From Prolixibacteraceae bacterium (GTDB taxonomy: Bacteria > Bacteroidota > Bacteroidia > Bacteroidales > Prolixibacteraceae): a stretch of 8,717 bases of DNA. Position numbers and translations under genes: made by a program. Positions 1 through 6,226 of the stretch are shown here, one piece after another (positions within the stretch are counted from its first letter, which is position 1; every line of letters begins with the position of its first letter). A model generated the notes under the pieces. That model did not search any database. It was not told where the DNA came from and was given only the letters and a program-made list of their open reading frames with translations. The DNA lies in the NCBI GenBank assembly GCA_027858145.1, contig JAQIDF010000127.1, positions 1 through 8,717 on the forward strand, in the 5' to 3' direction.

Positions 1-1060
1 TTTTAGATTTATCATTTGCTAGCATTGTCAGTGCTGTTTTAAGTATAATGTTGTAGTTTTCTGCTGAATAACCATTCCTTTTTCTGGATTTATCTTCCCC
101 AAACTCAACGTCTAGAGTCCAGTGTAATTTGTTTTCTACTGACCAATGCTTTCTTATTTGTTTATTTATAGTGCTTGCATTTGAAGGTAAGTCTGATATG
201 TAATAACGTTGTTCCGTTGTTGTTTCTCCACTTGTTTTATGATATACTTCTGATTTTATCTTAATTAGCGTTCTTAAACCTTTCCATCGATCTATATTTT
301 CAATATGGCTTAATGAGCTATATGCATAGCATGTTCGTTTCTCTATTCGTCCATGTCCAAAATCATTTTCCACATCTATAGAGGTAGGCTTTTCGAAACG
401 GATAGTGTCCAATATTGACTGCTCTAAAGATCCTTGGTTACCTTTTACTGCAAGTATATAGTTAGCCCCTTTGCTTCTTATTTTTTCAACAATATCCGTT
501 TGGCAGCCCATGGCATCTATCGTAATAGTGCAACCTTCTATTGCAATAAGTTCAAGCAGTTCTGGTATGGCTGTAATTTCATTACTTTTTTCATCAACTT
601 TGACTTGCCCAAGTGTTATCCCATTGTCGGAAGCAAATGCTGATACAATATGTGGCATCTTGCTACCATTTTTTTTGGGATTTGCACCCCGAATAGATTT
701 ACCATCAATCGCTATTACTTCCCCATCTGATTTCTCCCGAATACTTTCAATCCAGTTTATGAAACAGGTATTAAATATTTTGGGGTCTAAGGCAGTAAAA
801 ACTCTCTCAATAGTGTAGCTTGATGGGATACCGTTTGTGAAATTGCCATACTTTTTAAGCCAATTCAATTGACTGTTTCCGAAAACTTCAACTAACACCC
901 AACTATCTGCACCGCATAATACTGCTGATATTGTAAGTAGCAGAATATCTGATAAATGATGTTGTAAGTTTCCTCTGTATGTACAACGGGGATCTTTCAA
1001 ACTGGCAAAATGTTTTGTGAAAAGTGGTTGATTTGCGGTCGGACCCTGATTTTGTGTCAT
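1..1060 (-). CDS. ISAs1 family transposase (H-repeat-associated type), 3' partial
   Basis: This is a DDE transposase that would move the IS by cut-and-paste chemistry. The frame is open for 353 codons from the ATG at 1058-1060 to the window edge, with no internal stop; only about 20 residues should be missing, because family members run about 370-380 residues. Visible hallmarks are an N-terminal DPR-x-YR and HHLSDILLLTISAVLCG block, IDGKSIRG with the first catalytic Asp near residue 119, TIDAMGCQ with the second Asp near 182, AVKGNQ after it, and HWSVENKLHW with the likely catalytic Glu near 309, followed by LDVEFGED. The start lies in an A-rich leader inside the IS terminus. The gene appears intact as far as visible, so the IS may be active. 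Confidence 0.93.
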   Translation of the reverse strand, partial: MTQNQGPTANQPLFTKHFASLKDPRCTYRGNLQHHLSDILLLTISAVLCGADSWVLVEVFGNSQLNWLKKYGNFTNGIPSSYTIERVFTALDPKIFNTCFINWIESIREKSDGEVIAIDGKSIRGANPKKNGSKMPHIVSAFASDNGITLGQVKVDEKSNEITAIPELLELIAIEGCTITIDAMGCQTDIVEKIRSKGANYILAVKGNQGSLEQSILDTIRFEKPTSIDVENDFGHGRIEKRTCYAYSSLSHIENIDRWKGLRTLIKIKSEVYHKTSGETTTEQRYYISDLPSNASTINKQIRKHWSVENKLHWTLDVEFGEDKSRKRNGYSAENYNIILKTALTMLANDKSK

Positions 1061-1070
1061 TTTTTTTTAA

Positions 1071-1095
1071 CACAGACTTCGGTGTTAATACCCTG
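1071..1095 (-). repeat. Putative terminal inverted repeat of the ISAs1 element
   Basis: Read on the minus strand it begins CAGGGTATTAACACC and leads directly into the transposase leader. It is assigned from the family-like CAGGG tip. The matching left end is not in the window. Confidence 0.55.
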
Positions 1096-1205
1096 CAAAT
1101 ATAGTTACTCTTTTGTTTCGGTCCAAATTACCAGTCATCTTTTTTGAATGCTTTTGCCCTGTCTAACTTGACTGTTAATTTGGAATACTGGTGCTCTTTA
1201 CACTT
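1096..1205. other. Remnant start of a fifth gene cassette, interrupted by the IS
   Basis: This stretch lies between the IS end and cassette boundary A. By analogy with the other units it should be the 5' part of the next minus-strand cassette gene. A possible start is the ATG at 1136-1138, preceded by an A-rich leader; it encodes about 14 residues (MTGNLDRNKRVTIF...) before entering the IS. The hydrophobic stretch suggests a beta strand at a protein N-terminus, but it is too short to identify. Another minus-strand frame ends with a stop at about 1126-1128 and could be chance. Confidence 0.35.
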
Positions 1206-1317
1206 GCAGGTAACTTGTTTATATGCGTTATTTAGTCCACTTTTTTAATGTTATTATGATCATCAATTGTGAATATAAATTAAGCAAAAGCCAAGATAAT
1301 CATATTTGTGTAGAATT

Positions 1318-1450
1318 AATAATTGTCATTGTCGATTGGTAATTGCAGTGTGTTTTCAATGTGAATACAAAATGTGAATACATGAATACAAGATGAAAAC
1401 ACCTTGTAATGTGCTAAAATGCCGGGCAAAATGGCAGTGATGGGGTAGGG
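1318..1450. repeat. Insert specific to repeat A, with hairpin and short direct repeats
   Basis: Repeat B has only about 25 bp here. The insert carries the inverted pair GTGTTTTCA (1350-1358) and TGAAAACAC (1394-1402), enclosing tandem-like copies of ATGTGAATAC/ATGAATAC at about 1359-1390. It could be a small insertion in A or a deletion in B; the window does not decide. Confidence 0.5.
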
Positions 1451-1475
1451 TGCACCAAATTACCCCAAAATGAGT

Positions 1476-1492
1476 TGTAAACACTGTTTACA
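1476..1492. repeat. Perfect 17-bp palindrome TGTAAACACTGTTTACA, copy in repeat A
   Basis: Eight-base arms surround a single central C. The same 17 bases occur in repeats B and C. A near copy, TGTAAACCCTGTTTACA, lies at 1558-1574. The flanks of the two copies in A are inverted relative to each other (AGTTGTAAAC... and ...GTTTACAACT), so the whole 1474-1577 segment could also fold as one long stem-loop. It could be a protein-binding site or part of a folded recombination site. Confidence 0.6.
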
Positions 1493-1821
1493 CGGTGTGT
1501 TTCACTGTTTTGCATGTTTGTTTTGGTTGTGGCGGTATGAATTGCGGGAGTGTGCGGTGTAAACCCTGTTTACAACTTGAATACCACTGGCTTTCGTTGT
1601 TTAGCTTCTCAGTAGCGCTTAATGTTGAAAGTTTGCACTGAGACCACAGTTAAATTTATAAAATTGTTGAACCTATATAAAAACCGATTGAAAACACTAT
1701 AAGCAAACTGTTAGTTTTGTGAGTATTGGAGCATTGTTTAGTTCAATCCCGATGGCCATCCTTCAATGTAGAGCGTATGCAAGCAACGCTCAATTGAAAG
1801 CTAATTGTTAGCGGCTGGTTT

Positions 1822-2709
1822 TTATTCATTTTTCCTTGCAAACCATTGTGTATGTTCTCTTGAGAAGGCATTCTCACAATTCATTATATATTCTGAAAAG
1901 TCTTCTTCATTCTCAATTATTGTTGTCTCAGATTTAATTAAGATAATTTCATGGGCAGTTAATGAATACGAAGAAGAAAGTTCATTGTGCTTTTTAGCTT
2001 GTAACCAAGTCAAAACTGATGATGCAGCAACTGCAATAACTTCAATTGGCAATTTTAAATCAGCTTGATAAATATTAATTAGTAATAAAACAATAGCTAT
2101 TGCATGAAGAACAACAGTAGTCCAGAACCAAACTCCTGCACGGTTCTTATTATATTTCGATTTTTTAGTATACCATAATGCTTGATTCGTAATTCTTTCT
2201 TTACGGTATAAATCAAATCTTTCTAATAAATCTAATTTTCTTACTTCTATCATCTTTTCTGTTATTGGGTCTTCAATACTTGCATCAATTCCCAATTTGC
2301 CAATTAGACTTTCATTTTGTTTTAAGATTATTTTTAAATCTTTCACAAAATGTTTTCTCATTATTTCAACTTTTTCACAATCTAAATATGGTTCAGCACG
2401 CATCATCCAGCGCCATGAACGTGTCTTTACAGATTCAGCTACAGCTCGTCCGTTATACCAGATATCATCAGGTCTACTTACTCTTAACCATATCATTATA
2501 AACATAGTTGCTAAAAATAGAATAGTAGCAATAATTTTCAGAATTGGATTTGGTTCTCCATATGAAAAGTATGCAAACAGTGCCGCAACAATTAAAAGTA
2601 TTAAATACCACGCAATTCCTTTAAAGTATTTTTTTTGTTCTTTTATGGAAGAGTTGTTTGCTGATTGATAGAGTCCAGGTAAATCTTTGTCATTAACAGT
2701 TACTGCCAT
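1822..2709 (-). CDS. SLATT / DUF4231 family membrane protein, predicted defence effector
   Basis: A 295-residue inner-membrane protein with two pairs of transmembrane helices, at about residues 31-50 and 57-75, then 194-213 and 222-238. A charged region of about 120 residues lies between the pairs. The C-terminal motif SLTAHEI...CENAFSREHTQW (about 249-289) is the signature I associate with DUF4231/SLATT proteins. SLATT families are predicted pore-forming effectors of nucleotide-signalling conflict systems. The gene starts 3 nt after the TIR gene stop, so the two are almost certainly co-translated. The stop lies 7 bp from the cassette end repeat. The likely job is membrane disruption when the TIR partner makes its signal; that link is inferred from context, not shown. 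Confidence 0.82.
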   Translation of the reverse strand: MAVTVNDKDLPGLYQSANNSSIKEQKKYFKGIAWYLILLIVAALFAYFSYGEPNPILKIIATILFLATMFIMIWLRVSRPDDIWYNGRAVAESVKTRSWRWMMRAEPYLDCEKVEIMRKHFVKDLKIILKQNESLIGKLGIDASIEDPITEKMIEVRKLDLLERFDLYRKERITNQALWYTKKSKYNKNRAGVWFWTTVVLHAIAIVLLLINIYQADLKLPIEVIAVAASSVLTWLQAKKHNELSSSYSLTAHEIILIKSETTIIENEEDFSEYIMNCENAFSREHTQWFARKNE

Positions 2710-2712
2710 TTC

Positions 2713-3297
2713 TTAAGGTTTTACTTTTGTTTTTGATGCAACAGGTTGTGTCCTTTTATCAAATGCTTTGTCAATATAATCATTGGGACTAGAAATGAAA
2801 TCATCCCATTTTACTAAGACACAATACCTATCGTCTTCTGACCAAGCGCATTTGTTATGAGGTATATAGTAATTGTAACTGAATTCTTTTACCGTTGTTG
2901 AGTCGTTGATAGCTACATGATTATGAGAATTACCACAAGTTTGGCAAATGCCTGAACCTGTGTAAACGGTATCGTACATTGAAGGAAGAACTACTCCTAA
3001 TATTCCGCTTTTGGAATTTCCTTGCCCATGATAAAGAGAAGCTTGTAATTCACGTTTGATAAATCTTTGTTCATCCCAACCTAAATTTTCAGAACTTCTA
3101 ATACCAATCAAGCAAATAGTAACTGTGGAATCAGAGAGGTAATCTGCTCTTATTTTTTTCATGATATAGTCTTCATCATCAGAATTAATAGGTTCATTTA
3201 ATGATTTATCAATCATGTCCACATCAAGATTATTCTGAATATAGTTTTTGTAATCTATATCTTCAGTTTTAAATGAAATAAAGCATTTATGTCCCAT
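2713..3297 (-). CDS. TIR-domain protein (ThsB-like / DUF1863-type), predicted defence sensor-enzyme
   Basis: A 194-residue cytosolic protein. The N-terminus KCFISFKTED (4-13) is the first TIR strand and box 1. STVTICLIG (57-65) is a core strand. GWDEQRFIKRELQAS (73-87) matches the helix that carries the catalytic Glu in NADase TIR domains; E83 is the best candidate. An insertion holds CxxC (C118, C121) with H125, H127 and a later C150, a possible metal site. The C-terminus KWDDF...YIDKAFDKR is typical of the short ThsB-like TIR family. In Thoeris such proteins convert NAD+ to a cyclic signal that switches on an effector; here the effector would be the SLATT protein translated 3 nt downstream. 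The start is supported by the family-like MGHKCFISF beginning and an A-rich leader, 39 bp inside the cassette boundary. Confidence 0.85.
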   Translation of the reverse strand: MGHKCFISFKTEDIDYKNYIQNNLDVDMIDKSLNEPINSDDEDYIMKKIRADYLSDSTVTICLIGIRSSENLGWDEQRFIKRELQASLYHGQGNSKSGILGVVLPSMYDTVYTGSGICQTCGNSHNHVAINDSTTVKEFSYNYYIPHNKCAWSEDDRYCVLVKWDDFISSPNDYIDKAFDKRTQPVASKTKVKP

Positions 3298-3335
3298 ATT
3301 TAATATTTTAGGTTATTGTTTCACTTTTCAAACTT

Positions 3336-3838
3336 GCCGCTAACTTGTATATATACGTTATTTTGTCCACTTTTTTAATGTTATTATGATCATCAATTGT
3401 GAATATAAATTAAGCAAAAGCTAAGATAATCATATTTGTGTAGAATTAAGAATCGTTAGTGTAGGGATAGGATGACTCCAAATTACCCCAAAAAGAGTTG
3501 TAAACACTGTTTACACGGAGTGTTTCACTGTTTTGCGTGTTTGTTTTGGTTGTGGCGGTATGGATTTCGGGAGTGTGCGGTGTAAGCCGTGTTTACAACT
3601 TGAATGCCACTGGCTTTCGTTGTTTAACTTCTCAGTAGCGCTTAATGTTGAAAGTTTGCACTAAAACCACAGTTGAATTTATAAAATTGTTGAACCTATA
3701 TAAAAACCGATTGAGAACACTATAAGCAAACTGTTAGTTTTGTGAGTATTGGAGCATTGTTTAGTTCAATCCCGATGGCCATCCTTCAATGTAGAGCGTA
3801 TGCAAGCAACGATCAATTGAAAGCTAATTGTTGGCAAT
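3336..3838 (-). repeat. Long attC-like inter-cassette repeat B (about 503 bp)
   Basis: Bounded by GCCGCTAAC (3336-3344) and GTTGGCAAT (3830-3838). It matches repeat A over the left 110 bp and the right 350 bp, lacks the A insert, and has lost one arm of the TGGGGTA hairpin. It keeps the 17-bp palindrome (3499-3515), while the second palindrome is decayed (GTAAGCCGTGTTTAC). The only sharp departure from A at the right edge is the boundary itself (GTTGGCAAT in place of GTTAGCGGC), where homology stops abruptly. No gene is seen inside. Confidence 0.7.
3499..3515. repeat. 17-bp palindrome TGTAAACACTGTTTACA, copy in repeat B
   Basis: Identical to the copies in repeats A and C, with the same flank GAGT upstream and CGG downstream. 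Confidence 0.6.
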
Positions 3839-3858
3839 AGTTTTTATTTTACTTGTTG

Positions 3859-4101
3859 TTATCTTGACCCTGGAAAACTATCAACATATTTTATTTTAAA
3901 GTCAGGAAAACTATCAACAATCTTGATTTTAAAATCAGGAAAACTATCTACAATTTTCCATTTACCAGGAGAATTTGGGAAACTTTCAACAACCTTGACT
4001 TTTAAATCAGGAAAGCTATCAACTACTTTTACTTTGTAATCGGGAAAACTATCTACTATTTTAATTTTTCCATAAATTTTTGATACATCTGGTTTTGCCA
4101 T
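3859..4101 (-). CDS. Small six-repeat VDSFP protein, possible 7(1) septoil-knot (DUF6150-like) protein
   Basis: An 80-residue protein built almost wholly of six copies of an 11-residue unit, consensus KhKhVDSFPDh (h = hydrophobic). VDSFP falls at 16-20, 27-31, 38-42 (as VESFP), 51-55, 62-66 and 73-77. The spacing is 11 except between copies 3 and 4, where an NSPG insertion gives 13. There is no signal peptide and there are no cysteines. The strand-turn pattern, total length and a central PGKW break resemble the small knotted septoil (DUF6150-like) family, which I recall but cannot confirm here; no biochemical role is assigned. It lies 45 bp after the phosphatase gene with no recombination site between, so it shares that cassette and probably its transcript. 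Confidence 0.75.
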   Translation of the reverse strand: MAKPDVSKIYGKIKIVDSFPDYKVKVVDSFPDLKVKVVESFPNSPGKWKIVDSFPDFKIKIVDSFPDFKIKYVDSFPGSR

Positions 4102-4146
4102 AATAGTTTTTATTTAATGTATTTATTCCAATTTAAAGTTAGAAAC

Positions 4147-4593
4147 TCATGAATTCCGCTTGGTGCATAATTCGGGTAGATTTTTTTTAAAATCCTCTTT
4201 TGCAATTTCGAAATTTTTGTTTCGGATTTTATTTTTAGTTGCTAAATAAAGTAAGCCAATACTCGGTGAGCGTGAAACTCCTTGATTACAATGTATTAGA
4301 ATTTCTTTTCCGTTATTCAAATGTTCATCAATAAATTCTAATGATTTTTCAAATAATATATTTTCGAAATATTTTCCAGTTGGTGGGTCAATCATATTCA
4401 AAATAATTCTTCTTTCTCTATAAGCGATTAGATATTCAGGATGATTTTTGTCAGCTGTTCTTCCTGAATAAACAAGTGCTTTTCGATGACAAGGTTCTTT
4501 ACAGGCTTGTACAAAACAAAAGTCGGTGTTGTATTGATGCGTATCATAATCAATTAAATTCCCAACGTAAATATTCTTATCGATTTCTGTCAT
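4147..4593 (-). CDS. Dual-specificity protein phosphatase family protein
   Basis: A 148-residue cytosolic cysteine phosphatase. The active-site loop HCNQGVSRS (101-109) fits HCxxGxxRS, with nucleophile C102 and phosphate-binding R108. D69 in MIDPPTGKYF is the likely general acid. The N-terminus (IDKNIYVGNLIDY) is the usual first strand of the fold. The length is close to a minimal single-domain enzyme. The substrate could be a phosphoprotein or a small phosphorylated molecule; the sequence does not say. The ATG lies about 8 bp inside the cassette boundary with only AATTTAGA as a leader, so expression probably relies on read-through from the right or on a promoter in spacer D. The downstream partner is the VDSFP-repeat protein. 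Confidence 0.85.
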   Translation of the reverse strand: MTEIDKNIYVGNLIDYDTHQYNTDFCFVQACKEPCHRKALVYSGRTADKNHPEYLIAYRERRIILNMIDPPTGKYFENILFEKSLEFIDEHLNNGKEILIHCNQGVSRSPSIGLLYLATKNKIRNKNFEIAKEDFKKNLPELCTKRNS

Positions 4594-4601
4594 TCTAAAT
4601 T

Positions 4602-4735
4602 ATTGCCAACGGTTGTGGTATGAATTGATTGGCATTTCATAGCTCTTCCGTATCAATTTACAGTAAACATAATTAAAAGAACGAACCTACGCAAACCACT
4701 GACTGCCAATTTATTTACACCACGTGTTATGTGGC
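4602..4735 (-). repeat. Compact attC-like site D (134 bp) with imperfect hairpin
   Basis: The spacer between the propeller and phosphatase genes. Outer boxes are ATTGCCAAC (4602-4610) and GTTATGTGGC (4726-4735). Just inside them, 4612-4634 and 4704-4725 are imperfect inverted arms: GTGGT at the outside and ATTGGCA at the inside pair fully, with scattered mismatches and one bulged base between. A loop of about 70 nt separates the arms. Two core boxes, two inner arms with bulges and a variable loop are the architecture of an integron attC site, and 134 bp is in the normal range. It shares no long sequence with repeats A, B and C. The boxes do not fit the strict GTTRRRY consensus. Confidence 0.55.
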
Positions 4736-5959
4736 GTTTTATTCTATTTTCATAATCCATAATGAACAATCACCACGTTTTTTATCAGTTTTTGAATATA
4801 CAAGATATTTCTTGTTATTTGAAAAAGTCAAATCACGATATCTACCTCGCTCTTTAATCAGAAATTGAATCGGTGATAATGTTTCCGCATTAACATCAAG
4901 TACTCGACAATTCTGGCTATAAGGGAATGAACCTTTATTAATTTTCTCATACTCCCATAAGCTTAAATTTTCCAACAAATCAGATTCCTCAAAATTTATG
5001 ATGTCTTTTGAAATATCAGTCACAATTTGTTTTTTCGCTGAAATATAGAAATATATCGAATCACCATTTGGAGTCCAAGTTGGCTTGTAATAATATTTCC
5101 ACTCCTTATCAAAATATTTTTTAATCTTACCATCTACTGAAATCAGGCAAAGATTTTGTCCTTGTCCATTTATCGACATCCGTAATATAGGATTACCTAA
5201 GCTATCTTGTGTTGGCCACATTTCTGAACTGGCATATATTATCCACTTTTTATCAGGTGATAATTGATAGTGGTCATAACGGTAAGGATTATCTGTAATT
5301 TTTATTTCTACTCCTGTATTTATATTTTTCTTATAAATATGTTCAAAATCTTTAAAGTAAACTATCCAGTCGTTATCCAGCCATTGTGGATACATACACT
5401 CTTCGCAAATTTGTTGAAATTGGTCTCCATAAATTGAAGTGACTCCAATTTTCCTGAATCCATATTGAAAAGCTATCAGTTTATCGTTGTCCGAAAAAAT
5501 TGGATTAGACTCCTTTTCGTTTAAAGATGTCAATTTTCTATTTTCCGAGCTATTAATTACAGGAAGTGAGTCTATATTTATATTGTTTGCATTTATTACA
5601 GTTCTTTCAACTTGCTCTCCACAAGTCATGTGCATTGTGAGATAACCAACATATGTATCTGTTATTACTTTTCCATTTAAAGCATTTATCAAAACTGTCT
5701 CATAATTTTGTCCATCGCCATCATCACATAACAGGCTTTTAACTATCCAAATGGTATCACCTTGCATTTCTGCCTCATATTCTGATAATCCAACTGGTAA
5801 TCCGTTTGACAATGCAATATCAATTGCTCTATCTTTACTAATCAGGTTATTTTGAGAATACAATCCTGCTGATTTAAACAACAAGAATAGAACTAAAAAT
5901 ATCAATCTATTTCTCAGCATAATTGGTAATTATTTGGTGTCTCGGTAAATGCCACCTAA
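4610..5959 (-). mobile_element. Gene cassette 3: secreted propeller protein plus site D
   Basis: Flanking boxes are GTTATGTGGCGTTT (from 4726) and the reverse complement of AAATGCCACCTAAC (ending 5960). They agree at 12 of 14 positions (GTTAkGTGGCrTTT). This is the least perfect pair in the array but still clearly its own type. Extent is inferred from the cassette model. Confidence 0.45.
4739..5920 (-). CDS. Secreted PepSY-like plus TolB/WD40-like beta-propeller protein
   Basis: A 393-residue exported protein. Residues 1-22 form a signal peptide (basic MLRNR, hydrophobic core, likely cleavage after AGLYS). Residues 27-90 (ISKDRAIDIALSNG ... VLINALNGKVI) look like a PepSY-type alpha/beta module. 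From about 130 on there are propeller blades of the PD40/TolB kind: NPIFSDNDKLIAFQYG, YPQWLDNDWIVYF, YQLSPDKKWIIYAS, KPTWTPNGDSIYFY and DLTFSNNKKYLVYSKTD, each with the S/TPDxxxIxY-like strand. The final blade ends at the C-terminus. The function is unknown; binding of a cell-envelope partner is plausible. It is alone in its cassette, with the stop 3 bp from the cassette end box. No lipobox Cys is seen. Confidence 0.75.
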   Translation of the reverse strand: MLRNRLIFLVLFLLFKSAGLYSQNNLISKDRAIDIALSNGLPVGLSEYEAEMQGDTIWIVKSLLCDDGDGQNYETVLINALNGKVITDTYVGYLTMHMTCGEQVERTVINANNINIDSLPVINSSENRKLTSLNEKESNPIFSDNDKLIAFQYGFRKIGVTSIYGDQFQQICEECMYPQWLDNDWIVYFKDFEHIYKKNINTGVEIKITDNPYRYDHYQLSPDKKWIIYASSEMWPTQDSLGNPILRMSINGQGQNLCLISVDGKIKKYFDKEWKYYYKPTWTPNGDSIYFYISAKKQIVTDISKDIINFEESDLLENLSLWEYEKINKGSFPYSQNCRVLDVNAETLSPIQFLIKERGRYRDLTFSNNKKYLVYSKTDKKRGDCSLWIMKIE

Positions 5960-6083
5960 CTTGTTTATATGCGTTATTATGTCCACTTTTTTAATGTTAT
6001 TATAATCATCAATTGTGAATATAAATTAAGCAAAAGCTAAGATAATAATATTTGTGTAGAATTAAGAATCGTTATTAAAGAGT

Positions 6084-6100
6084 TGTAAACACTGTTTACA
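6084..6100. repeat. 17-bp palindrome TGTAAACACTGTTTACA, copy in repeat C
   Basis: Third exact copy. It is the last strongly conserved landmark before repeat C diverges from A and B. Confidence 0.6.
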
Positions 6101-6210
6101 CGGTGTGTTTCACTGTTTTGCGTGTTTGTTTTGCTTGTGGTGGTATGGAAAAGACTGTGTGCTTGTTTAACCCCTATAGTGCAGAGCGTTGATCAACAGC
6201 GGCTAAGCCC

Positions 6211-6226
6211 TCCGCCAGCTGGCGGA
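6211..6226. repeat. Perfect 16-bp palindrome TCCGCCAGCTGGCGGA
   Basis: GC-rich self-complementary sequence inside repeat C. I recall similar palindromes being dispersed in Bacteroidota genomes. It is not a clear terminator, because no T-run follows it in either transcription direction. Confidence 0.6.

Larger units (their letters stand above)
1..1095 (-). mobile_element. ISAs1-family insertion sequence, right part (left end outside window)
   Basis: The element consists of a transposase gene and, just upstream of it, a putative terminal inverted repeat at 1071-1095 whose outer tip reads CAGGGTATT on the minus strand. A CAGGG tip is usual for ISAs1-family ends. The other terminus and the target duplication lie outside the window, so the right boundary at 1095 is inferred from the CAGGG motif. 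The IS has the same orientation as the cassette genes and sits inside what looks like the first part of a further cassette. Confidence 0.75.
1206..1815 (-). repeat. Long attC-like inter-cassette repeat A (about 610 bp)
   Basis: This is non-coding DNA between the SLATT gene and the IS-interrupted unit. It is bounded on the left by GCAGGTAAC (1206-1214) and on the right by GTTAGCGGC (1807-1815). About 110 bp at the left (from 1210) recur nearly unchanged in repeats B and C. About 350 bp at the right (1455-1810) recur in repeat B at roughly 95% identity by eye. Between them, about 1318-1450 is unique to A. Internal hairpins are TGGGGTA/TACCCCA (1441-1447/1461-1467), a perfect palindrome at 1476-1492 with a near copy at 1558-1574, and GAGCGT/ACGCTC (1771-1776/1786-1791). 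No open frame of note is seen. In the cassette model this is the recombination site of the TIR-SLATT cassette. Confidence 0.7.
1214..3343 (-). mobile_element. Gene cassette 1: TIR + SLATT genes plus repeat A
   Basis: Extent is inferred by analogy with integron cassettes, cutting between G and TT of the GTT box. The gene block is flanked by GTTAGCGGC (1807-1815) and its exact reverse complement GCCGCTAAC (3336-3344). The match continues imperfectly outward toward the genes (GTTAGCGGC, two differing bases, then GTTT). The 9-bp identity is specific to this unit, because the neighbouring units carry different end sequences. Confidence 0.5.
3344..4609 (-). mobile_element. Gene cassette 2: phosphatase + VDSFP-repeat protein plus repeat B
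   Basis: The two-gene block is flanked by GTTGGCAAT (3830-3838) and its exact reverse complement ATTGCCAAC (4602-4610). The match extends to GTTGGCAATArTTT, with one difference in 14. This end sequence is not shared with the other units. The phosphatase start codon lies only about 8 bp inside the cassette edge, as is common for integron cassette genes. Extent is inferred from the cassette model. Confidence 0.5.

Noticed and set aside
434..818. Open plus-strand frames over the transposase region
   Set aside because: They lie antisense to the complete DDE transposase frame and have no domain-like sequence of their own.
1126..1205. Minus-strand frame ending KLTVKLDRAKAFKKDDW and stop, resembling a protein C-terminus
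   Set aside because: It has no start codon after the cassette boundary and its upstream part is spacer sequence shared with other repeats, so it is probably a chance open frame.
1805..2668. Plus-strand open frames over 1805-2068, 2265-2501 and 2297-2668
   Set aside because: Antisense shadows of the SLATT gene, which has clear membrane helices and a family C-terminus.
6211..6226. GC-rich palindrome followed by AAAAA as a terminator
   Set aside because: The A-run is on the plus strand downstream side; neither direction gives hairpin plus T-run.
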